Shown here: positions 21,951-30,367 of the stretch, in pieces
Position numbering within the stretch: position 1 is the first letter of the stretch
How the letters are laid out: the number at the start of each line of letters is the position of its first letter
Source: Candidatus Ribeiella danica
GTDB lineage: Bacteria > Chloroflexota > Chloroflexia > Chloroflexales > Roseiflexaceae
Direction: 5' to 3'
NCBI GenBank assembly: GCA_016717335.1
Contig: JADKFS010000018.1
Coordinates: 124,001 to 188,000 of the forward strand
Length of the DNA stretch: 64,000 nucleotides
The notes under the pieces: generated by a model
Told to the model about the DNA's origin: nothing
The model's input: the letters and a program-made list of their open reading frames with translations, nothing else
The model's database searches: none
Made by a program: the position numbers and the translations under genes

Positions 21951-23597
21951 CTATGGGCGGCTTTTGCGTGCCAGCCAGGCTGCGCCGGCCGTCGCTGCCG
22001 CCACCCCCGCGCCGGCCCACAGGCGCCGGGCGCGGCCGCGGTCGCCCAGCACCACCCGCGCCGTGTTGTAGCCGCTCGCGCCGAAGACGCCGCCGCCGGG
22101 GTGCGTGCTCGCGCCGGTCAGGTACAGGCCGCGGATTGGCGTGCGGTAGGATGCCAGCTCGGGCAGCGGGCGGAAGAAAAACATCTGGTCGAACGACATC
22201 TCGACGTGCATGACATTGCCGCGCGGCAGCCCTAGCCGGCGCTCCAGGTCGAGCGGGCTCTGGATGAAGCGGTCGATGATCTTACCGCGCATGTTCGGCG
22301 CGTAGCGGTACAGCACCTCCAGCACGCTGTCGGCGGCCTGCTCCCGGATGTCGTCCCACTGCACGCCGTCGGCCAGCTCGTAGGGGAAGTACTGCGACCA
22401 CAGGAACACGGTGTGCTTGCCGGGCGGCGCGACTTCCGGGTCGATCGCCGAGAAGGTCATCGCGATCACCGCCGGCTCGCGCGAGGGCAGCCCGCGGCTG
22501 TAGTCGGCAAAGGCCCGGCGCAGGTAGTCGACCGAGGGGCATAGCATCTGCAGGCCGTGGTGGCTCTCGTGCGGCCGCCCGCCCGACGGCGCGCCGAGGT
22601 AGTCCGGCAGCTCGTCGGCGGCGCAGCGCACCGTCATGCCGAAGCCGTTGCCGACCCGGATGTTGCGCACCCGCGCCGCGAACGCCGGCGACAGCTGATC
22701 TTCGCCGACCAGCTTGAGCAGCGTCGTCCAGACGTGCGCGTTCGAGATCACCAGCGGGGCCGAGTAGCGCCCGCCGTCCTCGGTCTCGACGCCCTCGACC
22801 TTGCCGCCTTTGATCAGAATGCGCCGCACCGGCGCGTCGAGGTAGACCGTGCCGCCGGCCGCCTCGAGCGAGCGCGCCATCGCCTGCGTCAGCATGCCGC
22901 TGCCGCCCTTGGGGTGCTTCGCGCCGCACTGGTGCATCATCGCGTACCAGCCAAAGTGGTCGCCCGAGGCGATCTCGTCCGGCGGCGGGCCGGACTGCGC
23001 GCCCAGCCAGGCCATGAACGCGCGCATCGGCTCGCTCTCGAAGGTCTCGCCGATCAGCTGGCCGTAGGGCGCCACCAGCCGCCGCACCGACTCGAGCGAG
23101 TCGCCGCCGGTCTTCAGCTGCGCGACGGCCATCCGCCCGAACAGCTGGGCCATGCTCGGCGGGTTCAGGAACGTCTCGAAGATCGCCTCGTTCAGCGGCC
23201 GCCAGTAGTCCACAAAGCGGCGGTAGGCCTCGGCGTCGCGCGGCGCGACCCGCGCGATCGACTCGCAGGTCCGGTCGACGTCGCGGTACAGCGCGATCGC
23301 GCCCGAGCCGTCCAGCAGCGGGTAGAAGGCGTACGGGTCCATGTCGCAGTACTCGAGCCCGTGGCGCTCCAGCTCGAGGTCGCGCACGATCGGCGTGAGG
23401 TGGATCATGATGTGCGCCGAGGAGCCGACGTCGATCTTATAGCCGGGGATCACCTCCTCGGTGCAGACCGCGCCGCCGACGATCGGCCGCCGCTCGAGCA
23501 CCAGCACGCGCAGCCCGGCCCGCTGCAGGTAGCCCGCGCAGGTCAGCCCGTTGTGCCCCCCGCCGACGATGATCGCGTCGTAGTCGTAGGTAGTCAT
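21951..23597 (-). CDS. CrtI/phytoene dehydrogenase-like FAD oxidoreductase
   Basis: This 548-aa protein has an N-terminal dinucleotide-binding fold (YDAIIVGGGHNGLTCAGYL, then LVLERRPIVGGAVCTEE). The C-terminal FAD signature GLYLTGASTHPGGGVFGASGYNTARVV is shared by carotenoid desaturase/isomerase-type proteins. Substrates range from carotenoids to unidentified lipids; no crt genes are adjacent, so the substrate is open. A hydrophobic, basic C-terminal tail (AGAGVAAATAGAAWLARKSRP) may contact the membrane. The start at 23597 (MTTYDYD) is chosen over longer versions because the fold begins there. Confidence 0.88.
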   Translation of the reverse strand: MTTYDYDAIIVGGGHNGLTCAGYLQRAGLRVLVLERRPIVGGAVCTEEVIPGYKIDVGSSAHIMIHLTPIVRDLELERHGLEYCDMDPYAFYPLLDGSGAIALYRDVDRTCESIARVAPRDAEAYRRFVDYWRPLNEAIFETFLNPPSMAQLFGRMAVAQLKTGGDSLESVRRLVAPYGQLIGETFESEPMRAFMAWLGAQSGPPPDEIASGDHFGWYAMMHQCGAKHPKGGSGMLTQAMARSLEAAGGTVYLDAPVRRILIKGGKVEGVETEDGGRYSAPLVISNAHVWTTLLKLVGEDQLSPAFAARVRNIRVGNGFGMTVRCAADELPDYLGAPSGGRPHESHHGLQMLCPSVDYLRRAFADYSRGLPSREPAVIAMTFSAIDPEVAPPGKHTVFLWSQYFPYELADGVQWDDIREQAADSVLEVLYRYAPNMRGKIIDRFIQSPLDLERRLGLPRGNVMHVEMSFDQMFFFRPLPELASYRTPIRGLYLTGASTHPGGGVFGASGYNTARVVLGDRGRARRLWAGAGVAAATAGAAWLARKSRP

Positions 23598-23725
23598 AGG
23601 TGAGCGTCCCTCACTTTCATTCGCATCAGGGCGATATGTCTCTCTGGGAAGGCAAGTGTACCATAGAACACCTGGGCCGGCGCACCAGGCCGCGTTAATA
23701 TTCTGCAACCTCGTGAGTTCTGCCA

Positions 23726-23754
23726 TTGACGCCGTAGCGCGACGCTGCTACACT
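23726..23754 (+). promoter_or_regulatory. Promoter of the mntA-hepT operon
   Basis: TTGACG (23726-23731), a 17-base spacer ending in TGC, then TACACT (23749-23754). The leader to the start codon would be about 48 nt. Confidence 0.7.
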
Positions 23755-23808
23755 TTGCCTCGTCGCTCAGCTGGAGAATCGGTCAGGCTGTTGCGCTTGG
23801 GAGCAAAG

Positions 23809-24105
23809 ATGACCAATATTCGTATCGATCAAGCACGGATAGCCGACTTCTGCCGCCGGCATCACATTCGCAAGCTGGCCTTCTTCGGGTCGGCGCTGCG
23901 CGACGACTTTCGGCCCGACAGCGACGTGGACGTGCTGGTCGAGTTTGAGCCGGGGCAGGTGCCAGGCCTTGCGTTCTTTTCGATAGAGGCGGAACTGTCG
24001 ACACTCCTGGGCCGCAGGGTTGATCTGAATACTCCTCAGTTCTTGAGTCGCTACTTTCGTGACGAGGTGCTCGCGGAGGCAGAAGTACAGTATGAGCAAG
24101 CGTAG
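23809..24105 (+). CDS. mntA: MntA-type nucleotidyltransferase antitoxin
   Basis: This 98-aa minimal nucleotidyltransferase has the MntA signature GSX10DXD: Gly27-Ser28 and Asp39-Val-Asp41 (FFGSALRDDFRPDSDVDVLVEF). In characterised MntA/HepT pairs this enzyme transfers AMP to the toxin and silences it. The start ATG has GGGAG upstream, and the 3' end overlaps the HEPN gene by 14 bp, consistent with translational coupling. Confidence 0.9.
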   Translation: MTNIRIDQARIADFCRRHHIRKLAFFGSALRDDFRPDSDVDVLVEFEPGQVPGLAFFSIEAELSTLLGRRVDLNTPQFLSRYFRDEVLAEAEVQYEQA

Positions 24106-24442
24106 CGCTTCGGCACTTCTAAACGATATGCTTGATCATGCCAGGGAAGCGGTCGCCTTTGCTCAGGGGAAAGCGCGCGCTGATCTCGATTCTGATCGCC
24201 TCTTGAATCTTGCTCTGGTGCGCTTGCTGGAAATCGTCGGCGAAGCGGCGAGCCAGGTATCGAGAGAAGAGCAGGCGCTGCACCCGCAGATTCCCTGGCT
24301 GCAGATTGTCAGCCTGCGAAACCGGCTCATCCACGGCTACGACTCAGTTGACTTCGATATCCTCTGGCAGATCGTCACATTCGATCTTCCACCGTTGATC
24401 ACAACGCTGGAAGTTCTTGTTTCGAGTAAAAGCGAAGTATGA
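24092..24442 (+). CDS. hepT: HepT-type HEPN ribonuclease toxin
   Basis: This 116-aa all-helical protein carries the HEPN RX4HXY motif intact: Arg76, His81, Tyr83 (RNRLIHGYD). The Arg/His pair is the RNase site, and the Tyr is the residue AMPylated by MntA in studied systems. The start at 24092 lies inside the end of mntA. The 3' end overlaps the following GNAT gene by 4 bp (ATGA), so the three genes form one transcript. All key residues are present, so the pair is probably active. Confidence 0.9.
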   Translation: MSKRSASALLNDMLDHAREAVAFAQGKARADLDSDRLLNLALVRLLEIVGEAASQVSREEQALHPQIPWLQIVSLRNRLIHGYDSVDFDILWQIVTFDLPPLITTLEVLVSSKSEV

Positions 24443-25296
24443 CCAGCTACCTCAACTTCCACATTCGCTCGGCTCTCCCCACCGACCGCGACGCGGTCTT
24501 TGAGATGGTCAGGACGGTCTGGGACGGCAACGACTACGTGCCCGAGGTCTGGGACGAGTGGCTGGCCGACGCGAGCGGCCCGCTGCTGGTCGGCGAGCTG
24601 GCGGGCCGGGTGGTAGCGCTGACCAAGCTCTCGGCGCTCAGCCCGGGCGAGGACTGGTTCCACGGCACGCGGGTCGACCCCGGCTACCGCGGCAGGGGGT
24701 TCGCGAAGGCGCTGCTGCGCCACTGCGCCGATCTGTCTCGCCGACGCGGCGCCCGCACGCTGCGCTACCTGACCGACGAGGAGAACACGCCGATGCACCG
24801 TGCCGGCGAGGCGGCGGGCTTCCGGCTGGCCTACACGCCTGCCTGGCAGCACGCCGCCCTGCGCCCTGGCGAATCAGCGACGGTCGCGCTGCCGCCCGAT
24901 CGTCTGACGGCGCTGCTGGCCGACCTAGCGGGCTCGCCGCTGCTCGGGCAGACCGGCGGCATGTACGGCTACGGCTGGCGCAGCCTCGACCTGAACGAGG
25001 CGCGGCTGGCCGAGCACCTGCGGCGCGGCGAGGTGCTGGGCGTGCCTGGTCTGCGGGCCTGGGCGATCGTGGTGCCGCGCGACGACGGCGAAGGGGTCTG
25101 GCTGGCCCACGTCGAGGGGCCGGGCGACGAGCTCGAGCAGCTCTGCGCGGCGATCCTGATGGGCCGCGGCTCGGCCGAGCAGGGGACCGCGCGGTCACTC
25201 CTGCCGCCCGCCGCGCCCTGGCTCCCCGCGCTCCGCGCGGCCGGCTTCAGCGAGCCCGAGCACCCGATGCGCGTCTACGAGCTGCGGCTGACCTAG
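24439..25296 (+). CDS. GNAT-family N-acetyltransferase
   Basis: This 285-aa protein has an N-terminal GNAT fold (about 1-150). The acetyl-CoA loop is VDPGYRGRGFAKALLRHC (Q/RxxGxG/A type), then ARTLRYLTDEENTPMHRAGEAAGF. A second half (about 150-285) of less conserved sequence resembles a degenerate GNAT repeat. The substrate is unknown. It is translationally coupled to hepT (ATGA overlap), so a role beside the toxin-antitoxin pair is possible but unproven. A strong terminator follows. Confidence 0.85.
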   Translation: MTSYLNFHIRSALPTDRDAVFEMVRTVWDGNDYVPEVWDEWLADASGPLLVGELAGRVVALTKLSALSPGEDWFHGTRVDPGYRGRGFAKALLRHCADLSRRRGARTLRYLTDEENTPMHRAGEAAGFRLAYTPAWQHAALRPGESATVALPPDRLTALLADLAGSPLLGQTGGMYGYGWRSLDLNEARLAEHLRRGEVLGVPGLRAWAIVVPRDDGEGVWLAHVEGPGDELEQLCAAILMGRGSAEQGTARSLLPPAAPWLPALRAAGFSEPEHPMRVYELRLT

Positions 25297-25312
25297 CCCA
25301 GCACAAAGACCA

Positions 25313-25352
25313 AAGACCAAGAGTAGCGCTCGGGCTACTCTTGGTCTTTTCT
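25313..25352. terminator. Bidirectional rho-independent terminator
   Basis: A perfect 15-bp stem (25313-25327 with 25334-25348) and 6-nt loop are followed by TTTTCT on the plus strand. A-rich sequence on the other side lets it serve the convergent gene too. The left arm includes repeats of CAAAGAC. The C-terminus of the minus-strand gene is encoded within it. Confidence 0.9.
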
Positions 25353-26267
25353 ATTCTCTGCTGTCTGCTCTTCCCCAAGGTACATCGCCCGCACGCCCGC
25401 GTCGAACGTGCGCCGGCGGCCAAGCGCACGCGCCAGCCAGTCCGGCGTGGCGCAGGTGTAGCCGGCGCGGTCGAAGAAGGCGAAGAACGCGAAGAAGCCG
25501 CGCAGCTCGGGCAGCGCCGGGGCTGCCAGCAGCCCGCCCAGCGCCAGCAGCGGCCGCGGGATCGGCACGATCGTCACGCGCGAGCCGGTGACTTGTGCGA
25601 TCCGCCGGTAGGCATCACGATAGCTTAGGTCCTCCGGCCCGCCGACCGGCACGACCTGGTTGAGCGCCTCGGGCCGGTCGAGCGCCAGCGCCACGGCGCG
25701 GGCCACGTCGCCAATCGCCACGAACGAGTGCCGGCCGCGCCCGCTGCCAAGCGTCATGCCGATGCCGCTGCGCCGAAGGACGCGCTTGAACGGCGCGAAC
25801 CCATCGCCGAAGGTCTCCTGGAACGACGACGGCCTGATGATCGTGTAGTCCATGCCGCTGGCCAGCAGCGCCTGCTCGGCCGCGTACTTGTAGGCCAGCT
25901 GCGGAACGTAGCGCACACCCTCGTCGGCCTTCAGCGCCGACACGAACACGAAGTGCCGGACGCCCAGATCGCGCGCCGCGGCGATCAGCTGGCGATTGCC
26001 CTCGCCGTCGACGCGCCGCATCGGCGTCTTGCGGCTGAGCGGGTTGCCCTGAGCAGTGGTCACGACGGCGCGCACATCGCGCAGCGCGCGCCGCAGCGCC
26101 CGCGGGTCGAGCATGTCGCCGACCACCAGCTCGACGCCCAGCGCGCGCAGCCGCGCCACGCGCCTGCCCGAGCGGACTAGCGCGCGCACCGGCTCGCCGC
26201 GCGAGGCCAGCTCCGCGGCGACCGCGCTGCCCAGCAGACCAGTTCCGCCGATAAGCAATACCGTCAT
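25335..26267 (-). CDS. NAD(P)-binding atypical SDR (NmrA/NDUFA9-like)
   Basis: This 310-aa protein has an N-terminal GGTGLLGSAVAAEL nucleotide motif, VVGDMLDP, and the atypical-SDR segments HFVFVSALKAD and YTIIRPSSFQE. Extended SDR-a5-type proteins act as reductases, isomerases or sensors; no substrate is evident. The last residues (EEQTAENRKDQE) are encoded inside the bidirectional terminator, an unusual charged tail that may be a by-product of the hairpin. Confidence 0.83.
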   Translation of the reverse strand: MTVLLIGGTGLLGSAVAAELASRGEPVRALVRSGRRVARLRALGVELVVGDMLDPRALRRALRDVRAVVTTAQGNPLSRKTPMRRVDGEGNRQLIAAARDLGVRHFVFVSALKADEGVRYVPQLAYKYAAEQALLASGMDYTIIRPSSFQETFGDGFAPFKRVLRRSGIGMTLGSGRGRHSFVAIGDVARAVALALDRPEALNQVVPVGGPEDLSYRDAYRRIAQVTGSRVTIVPIPRPLLALGGLLAAPALPELRGFFAFFAFFDRAGYTCATPDWLARALGRRRTFDAGVRAMYLGEEQTAENRKDQE

Positions 26268-26280
26268 AGCTCATTGTAGA

Positions 26281-26346
26281 CTGCAGATGGTAGATTGGGA
26301 TTACAGCGCGTCGAGCCAGCCTGCAATCTACCATCTACCATCCGCA
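26281..26346. repeat. Inverted array of TACCATC words
   Basis: TGCAGATGGTAGATTG on the left and CAATCTACCATC plus a further TACCATC on the right form an inverted repeat between the SDR gene and the stop codon of gatD. The repeat word is 7 bp. Confidence 0.75.
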
Positions 26347-26347
26347 A

Positions 26348-27136
26348 TCAAAGTAGTCGCTCGACCATCGTGCGCTGGGCCGAAAGCTCCAGGGTGTCGT
26401 CGAGCGGCGCGAGCGCGGCCGCCTGGCCATACCTGCGCCGCAGCGCCAGCGCGATCAGGTGGTCGGCCAGCTGGGGATTCTTGGGCAGCAGCGACCCGTG
26501 CATATAGCAGCCGAACGTGTTCTGGTAGACCGCGCCCTCGGTCTGGTCCTCGCCATTGTTGCCGTGCCCGGACAGCACCCGCCCCAGCGGCCGCACGCCC
26601 GCACCCAGGTAGGTTCGCCCGCTGTGGTTCTCGAAGCCGACCAGTCTGGTGCTTGGAGCTTGGGGCTTGGGGCTTGGGGCTGGCCCACCCTGATCCCAAG
26701 TCCCCAATCCCAAGGCCCAAGCCTCCACGACAATATTCCCTATCAGCCGCACATCGCCGCCCACTGTGTGCACGTCGAGCGCGCCGACGCCGGGCAGCCG
26801 CTCGCCGGTGTGGGTCAGGAAGTAGTGCCCGAGCAGCTGGTAGCCGCCGCAGATCGCCAGCAGCACCAGCCCGCCGTCGATCGCCGGGCGGAGCGCCGGC
26901 CCCTGGCGCCGTACGAAGTCCTCGGCGATCAGCGCCTGGCCGCTGTCCTGCCCGCCGCCGAAGAACGCCAGGTCGACCTCGGCCCAGTCCACCGACACGC
27001 CGACGCCGACCGGCAGCAGCTCGACCTCGATACCGCGCCAGGCGCAGCGCTGGGCCAGCGTCAGGATATTGCCGCGGTCGCCGTAGATATTCATCTGCTC
27101 GGGGTAGAGGTGCGCCAGTCGTAGACGGTAGCTCAT
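26348..27136 (-). CDS. gatD: GatD-type glutamine amidotransferase (lipid II amidation)
   Basis: This 262-aa class I amidotransferase-like protein carries nucleophile Cys96 (LLAICGGYQLLG) and His213 (CYMHGSLLPKNP). The pattern (MNIYGDRGNILTLAQRC, FFGGGQDSGQ, GFENHSGRTYLG) matches GatD, which supplies ammonia to MurT for amidation of peptidoglycan D-Glu. No murT is next to it, unlike the common murT-gatD pair. Residues about 139-164 (26645-26722) are an in-frame insertion encoded by a repeat array between two conserved strands. The reading frame is kept, so the enzyme may be functional with a surface loop. Confidence 0.87.
   Translation of the reverse strand: MSYRLRLAHLYPEQMNIYGDRGNILTLAQRCAWRGIEVELLPVGVGVSVDWAEVDLAFFGGGQDSGQALIAEDFVRRQGPALRPAIDGGLVLLAICGGYQLLGHYFLTHTGERLPGVGALDVHTVGGDVRLIGNIVVEAWALGLGTWDQGGPAPSPKPQAPSTRLVGFENHSGRTYLGAGVRPLGRVLSGHGNNGEDQTEGAVYQNTFGCYMHGSLLPKNPQLADHLIALALRRRYGQAAALAPLDDTLELSAQRTMVERLL
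26645..26722. repeat. Inverted GCTTGGG array inside gatD
   Basis: Seven-base words GCTTGGG on one side and CCCAAGT/CCCAAGG on the other form an imperfect inverted repeat of 78 bp. That is exactly 26 codons, so it does not break the reading frame. Confidence 0.8.
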
Positions 27137-27221
27137 CGTCGCTCCTGTTGCGGGCGGGATGCAGGCGCCGGTAGCCAGGCATCAGGAATGCGGTATTGTA
27201 CCACAAAGGATACTCCCACCT

Positions 27222-27371
27222 CGCGCCCTGCCCCTGCAAGGGGCGTGCAGCGGGAGGGAGGCTACAATGGCACATAATGTCCCTAGCGGCGGGCAGGGGC
27301 GGGAGCGAACACTGGCCAAGAAGCCCCCGCTCCCGTCGCGGCGGGAGAGGGGGCAAGGGGGTGAGGGCCTG
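27222..27371. repeat. Palindromic element PAL-6, degenerate
   Basis: CGCGCCCTGCCCCTG with AGGGGCGTGCAGCGGGAGGG, then GCCCCCGCTCCCGTCG with CGGCGGGAGAGGGGGC and GGGGTGAGGGC. It has family arms but no 3-nt-loop core. It occupies the gatD/epimerase gap (279 nt), which has no gene. Confidence 0.55.
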
Positions 27372-27415
27372 CCTGGCATTAGAATGTATCCGAGAAAGAG
27401 GCCTGCATAGCCCTC

Positions 27416-28354
27416 TCAGACGGCTGTGGCCGCCTCGCGCTCGAGCGGGCTCAGCTCGCCCAGCCGCTCGTCCAGCCAGACGCGGTAGCTGGGGTAGCGG
27501 AGCTGGAGGCTCAGCTCCTGCTTGATGCGGCGGTTGCTCAGGCGATTGGACGCGGCGGCCATGCCGACAATCGAGGGGTCGATGCCCGAGGCCAGCGCGC
27601 GATCCTTGGAGAACAGGCGCGGCGGCACCATCCCCAGGCGGTGCCGGACCTCGCCATACAGCTCGGCCGCGCGCGCCGGCTCGTCGTCGACGACGTTGTA
27701 GATCCCGCCGGGCTGCCCCTCCAGCGCCACCCGATCGAGGATGTAGACCAGGTCGTCGATGTGAATGCGCGGCACGAAATTGTGGCCGTCGCCGATCAGC
27801 GTGGCCGTGCCGCCCAGCACTGCGTCGACAAAGTCGCGATCGGGGCCGTAGATCGTGCCGACCCGCAAGATCATCGCCGGGAAGTGATGCGCGCGCACCA
27901 GGTCCATAATCGCCTGCTCGGCCGCGACCATCACCTGGCCAAGCGGGTAGGACGGGGCCACCGACGCGTCCTCGCTGAGCCAGGCGTCGCCGCGGTCGCC
28001 GTAGGGCGCCGCGTTGCCGGCGAAGACGTAGGAGCGCACCGTGCGCGCGCGCGAGCAGGCCGCGATCAGGTTGCGGTTGCCCTCGACGAACACCCGCCGC
28101 AGCGAGCCATTGTCGAGCACCGAGCGCGCGGTCAGGTTGTAGACGTGCTCGACGCCGCTCGCCACGCCGACCAGGCTCTCCGGCTGGGTCACGTCGGCCT
28201 GCCACACGGCCATGCCCATCCCGGCCAGCCGCTGGACGTTCTCCCGCTCGGGATCGCGCACCAGCCCGCGCACGGAGTGGCCTTGCGCAAGGAGATACTC
28301 GGCCAGCCGCGAGCCTACATAGCCCGCAGCGCCGGCGATCAGGTAGCGCCCCAT
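27416..28354 (-). CDS. NAD-dependent epimerase/dehydratase family protein
   Basis: This 312-aa extended SDR begins MGRYLIAGAAGYVGSRLAEYL (GxxGxxG). ADVTQPESL and the adenine pocket follow, then the RVGTIYGPDRD segment typical of sugar epimerases. The usual YxxxK pair is not obvious: the equivalent area reads SYPLGQVMVAAE, with Tyr but Gly-Gln-Val instead of xxxK. It may therefore be a non-classical member. The start at 28354 has GAGAGG upstream. The substrate is unknown. Confidence 0.8.
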   Translation of the reverse strand: MGRYLIAGAAGYVGSRLAEYLLAQGHSVRGLVRDPERENVQRLAGMGMAVWQADVTQPESLVGVASGVEHVYNLTARSVLDNGSLRRVFVEGNRNLIAACSRARTVRSYVFAGNAAPYGDRGDAWLSEDASVAPSYPLGQVMVAAEQAIMDLVRAHHFPAMILRVGTIYGPDRDFVDAVLGGTATLIGDGHNFVPRIHIDDLVYILDRVALEGQPGGIYNVVDDEPARAAELYGEVRHRLGMVPPRLFSKDRALASGIDPSIVGMAAASNRLSNRRIKQELSLQLRYPSYRVWLDERLGELSPLEREAATAV

Positions 28355-28621
28355 ACTACACCTCTCTATCTGTTGTGAGCAGGATCGGCCGGTACCACGA
28401 CCTGCCGCATACGACGCACACAAAACCGCCGCCTGCGGTGGAAGTGCATCGGTTGTTCCTGCTGTACCCGCTGCTATCTACCCCGTTGGCGGCGTCGAGA
28501 GGCCTATGTGCCCAGAATGTTCAAGAACGACCGGAGCTTTTTACTATTCTATCACCGAATGTAGGAGTTTGCTAGCCCATGGATGCACCAATTTTTCTGC
28601 GCATTTGCTGTTCATGTGTGG

Positions 28622-28820
28622 TCGCCCCACCCCCTGCCCGCTCCCCTGCCAGGGAGGGGGTTTCTTTTTCGTGGGTGTGGCGCGGCGGCTTTGCCACCGC
28701 GCCACACCCACGAACGATCTCCCCCGCTCCCCGTGGGGGCGCAGCGGTAGGGGGGGAGGGCAATGGCGTCCAGATGCCATCTGGAAAAAACCCACCCCAA
28801 AAGGGCAGGGGGTGAAGAGA
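28622..28820. repeat. Palindromic element PAL-7 (22-3-22 core)
   Basis: CCCCACCCCCTGCCC arm, hairpin CCCCTGCCAGGGAGGGGG, core 28668-28714 (47 nt, stem starting TTCGTGGGTG, loop TTT), then CCCCCGCTCCCCG/TGGGGGCG and G-rich arm. The core is nearly the same as PAL-5. It lies in the 766-nt divergent region before sbcD, where no gene is supported. Confidence 0.85.
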
Positions 28821-28849
28821 GCCAAACGACAATCAGGGATTTACACTCA

Positions 28850-28890
28850 TTATCCCAAAGTTATCCCAACTTATCCCAACTTATCCCACA
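28850..28890 (+). repeat. Four direct repeats of TTATCCCAAC
   Basis: Four 10-11 bp units start at 28850, 28861, 28871 and 28881. They resemble DnaA boxes (TTATCCACA) at 7 of 9 positions, but no replication gene is present and other short-word arrays are common here. Confidence 0.8.
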
Positions 28891-29042
28891 TCTTTTCCCC
28901 ATCCGGATGAGGCAGCGTCATGCGCGCGTGTATCCGAACTGTCAACGATTACCCATATGGGCTGGCAATCCTTTTTAGAAAATTTGTTCTATATTTGACG
29001 AGGCTGAGCTTCAACCGTACAATTGTTCCGCTACAGCGTTTA

Positions 29043-29061
29043 AACGTTCGAACGTTCGAAC
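29043..29061 (+). repeat. AACGTTCG tandem repeat
   Basis: Two full copies plus part of a third of an 8-bp word lie 60 nt before sbcD. A variant of the same word (AACGTTCA) is repeated at 57621-57660. Confidence 0.7.
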
Positions 29062-29120
29062 CTGCAACGCACTATCCGTCACCTGTCGCTCCGCCACCTT
29101 GTCATAGCATCAAGGCAACC

Positions 29121-30350
29121 ATGATAAAGCTGCTCCACATGGCCGACCTGCACATCGGCATGGAAAACTACGGCCGGATCGACCCGGCCACCGGCATGCA
29201 CTCGCGCCTACTCGACTACCTGGCGCGGCTCGACGAGGCGATCGACTATGGTCTGGCGGAGGGCGTCGACGCGGTGCTGATCGCCGGCGACATCTACAAG
29301 AACCGCACGCCCAACCCGACTCACCAGCGCGAGTTTGCCCGCCGAATCCACCGGCTCCGCAAAGCCGATCTGCCGACCTTCATCCTGATCGGCAACCACG
29401 ACGTCTCGCCAGCGGCAGGCCGCGCGCACTCGATCGAGATCTTCGACACGCTGGCGGTCGAGGGCGTGACGATTGCCGACCGGGCGGGCGTCCACACGAT
29501 CGAGACGCGCGCCGGGCCGTTTCAGATCATCGCGCTGCCCTGGGTCACGCGCCACAACCTGCTGACTAAAGAGGAGCTGCGGCTGGCCTCGCTGCTCGAG
29601 GTCGAGACCATGCTGCTCCAGCGGATCGACAACTTCCTGCGCCACGCGGCCGACGACCTCGACCCCGCGCTGCCGACGGTGCTGACGATCCACGGCACGA
29701 TCGACGGCGCGACGGTGGGCGCCGAGCGCCAGATTATGCTCGGCGCCGACCTGATGCTGCCCAAGAGCTTCGTCGCGCTGCCGAAGGTCGACTACGTGGC
29801 GCTGGGCCATATCCACAAGCACCAGTCGCTCGGCGTCAGCCCGCCGATCGTCTACCCCGGCAGCATCGAGCGGATCGACTTTGGCGAGGAGCACGAGGAC
29901 AAGGGCTGCGTGCTGGTGGAGCTCGAGCAGGGCGCCGCGCGCTGGCGCTTCCACAAGCTCGCGGCGCGGCCCTTCGTGACGATCGACGTGGACGTGCGCA
30001 GCAGCGCGGAGCCGCAGGCGCGCGTCGCCACGGCGGTCGAGAAGCACAGCCTGAGCGGCGCGGTCGTGCGCGTCCGGATCGAGGCGACCCAGGAGCAGGC
30101 CGCGCTGCTGCGCACCAACGAGATCCAGCAGCAGATCGAGGAGGCCGGCGCCTCGCACGTCGCCGCGATCGCGATCGAGGTCGAGCGCGGGGTGCGCGGC
30201 AGGCTGGCGGGGGCCGAGCGCGACCTGCTCGACGGCCTCACGCCGCGGCGCGCGCTCGAGCTGTACCTGCGCTCCAAGAATACCCCGGAGGATCGGATCG
30301 CCGCGCTGCTCGAGGCGGCCGATGACCTACTGGCCGAGCAGAGCGGCTAG
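29121..30350 (+). CDS. sbcD: SbcD/Mre11-type DNA exonuclease
   Basis: This 409-aa protein has the five metallophosphoesterase motifs of SbcD/Mre11: DLHIG, GDIYKN, GNHD, IHGT and GHIHKH. A capping domain (about 285-360) and a helical tail follow. It is a Mn-dependent nuclease that opens hairpins and DNA ends with the SbcC ATPase, which is not adjacent. The start at 29121 (MIKLLHMADLHIG) is chosen because the catalytic domain begins there. Hairpin cleavage is of interest given the many long palindromes in this genome, but no link is shown. Confidence 0.9.
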   Translation: MIKLLHMADLHIGMENYGRIDPATGMHSRLLDYLARLDEAIDYGLAEGVDAVLIAGDIYKNRTPNPTHQREFARRIHRLRKADLPTFILIGNHDVSPAAGRAHSIEIFDTLAVEGVTIADRAGVHTIETRAGPFQIIALPWVTRHNLLTKEELRLASLLEVETMLLQRIDNFLRHAADDLDPALPTVLTIHGTIDGATVGAERQIMLGADLMLPKSFVALPKVDYVALGHIHKHQSLGVSPPIVYPGSIERIDFGEEHEDKGCVLVELEQGAARWRFHKLAARPFVTIDVDVRSSAEPQARVATAVEKHSLSGAVVRVRIEATQEQAALLRTNEIQQQIEEAGASHVAAIAIEVERGVRGRLAGAERDLLDGLTPRRALELYLRSKNTPEDRIAALLEAADDLLAEQSG

Positions 30351-30367
30351 CGCCAGGACGAACAACA

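Noticed and set aside
28850..28890. Replication origin iterons
   Set aside because: No dnaA, rep or dnaN gene nearby, units match the DnaA box imperfectly, and similar arrays of other words are common.
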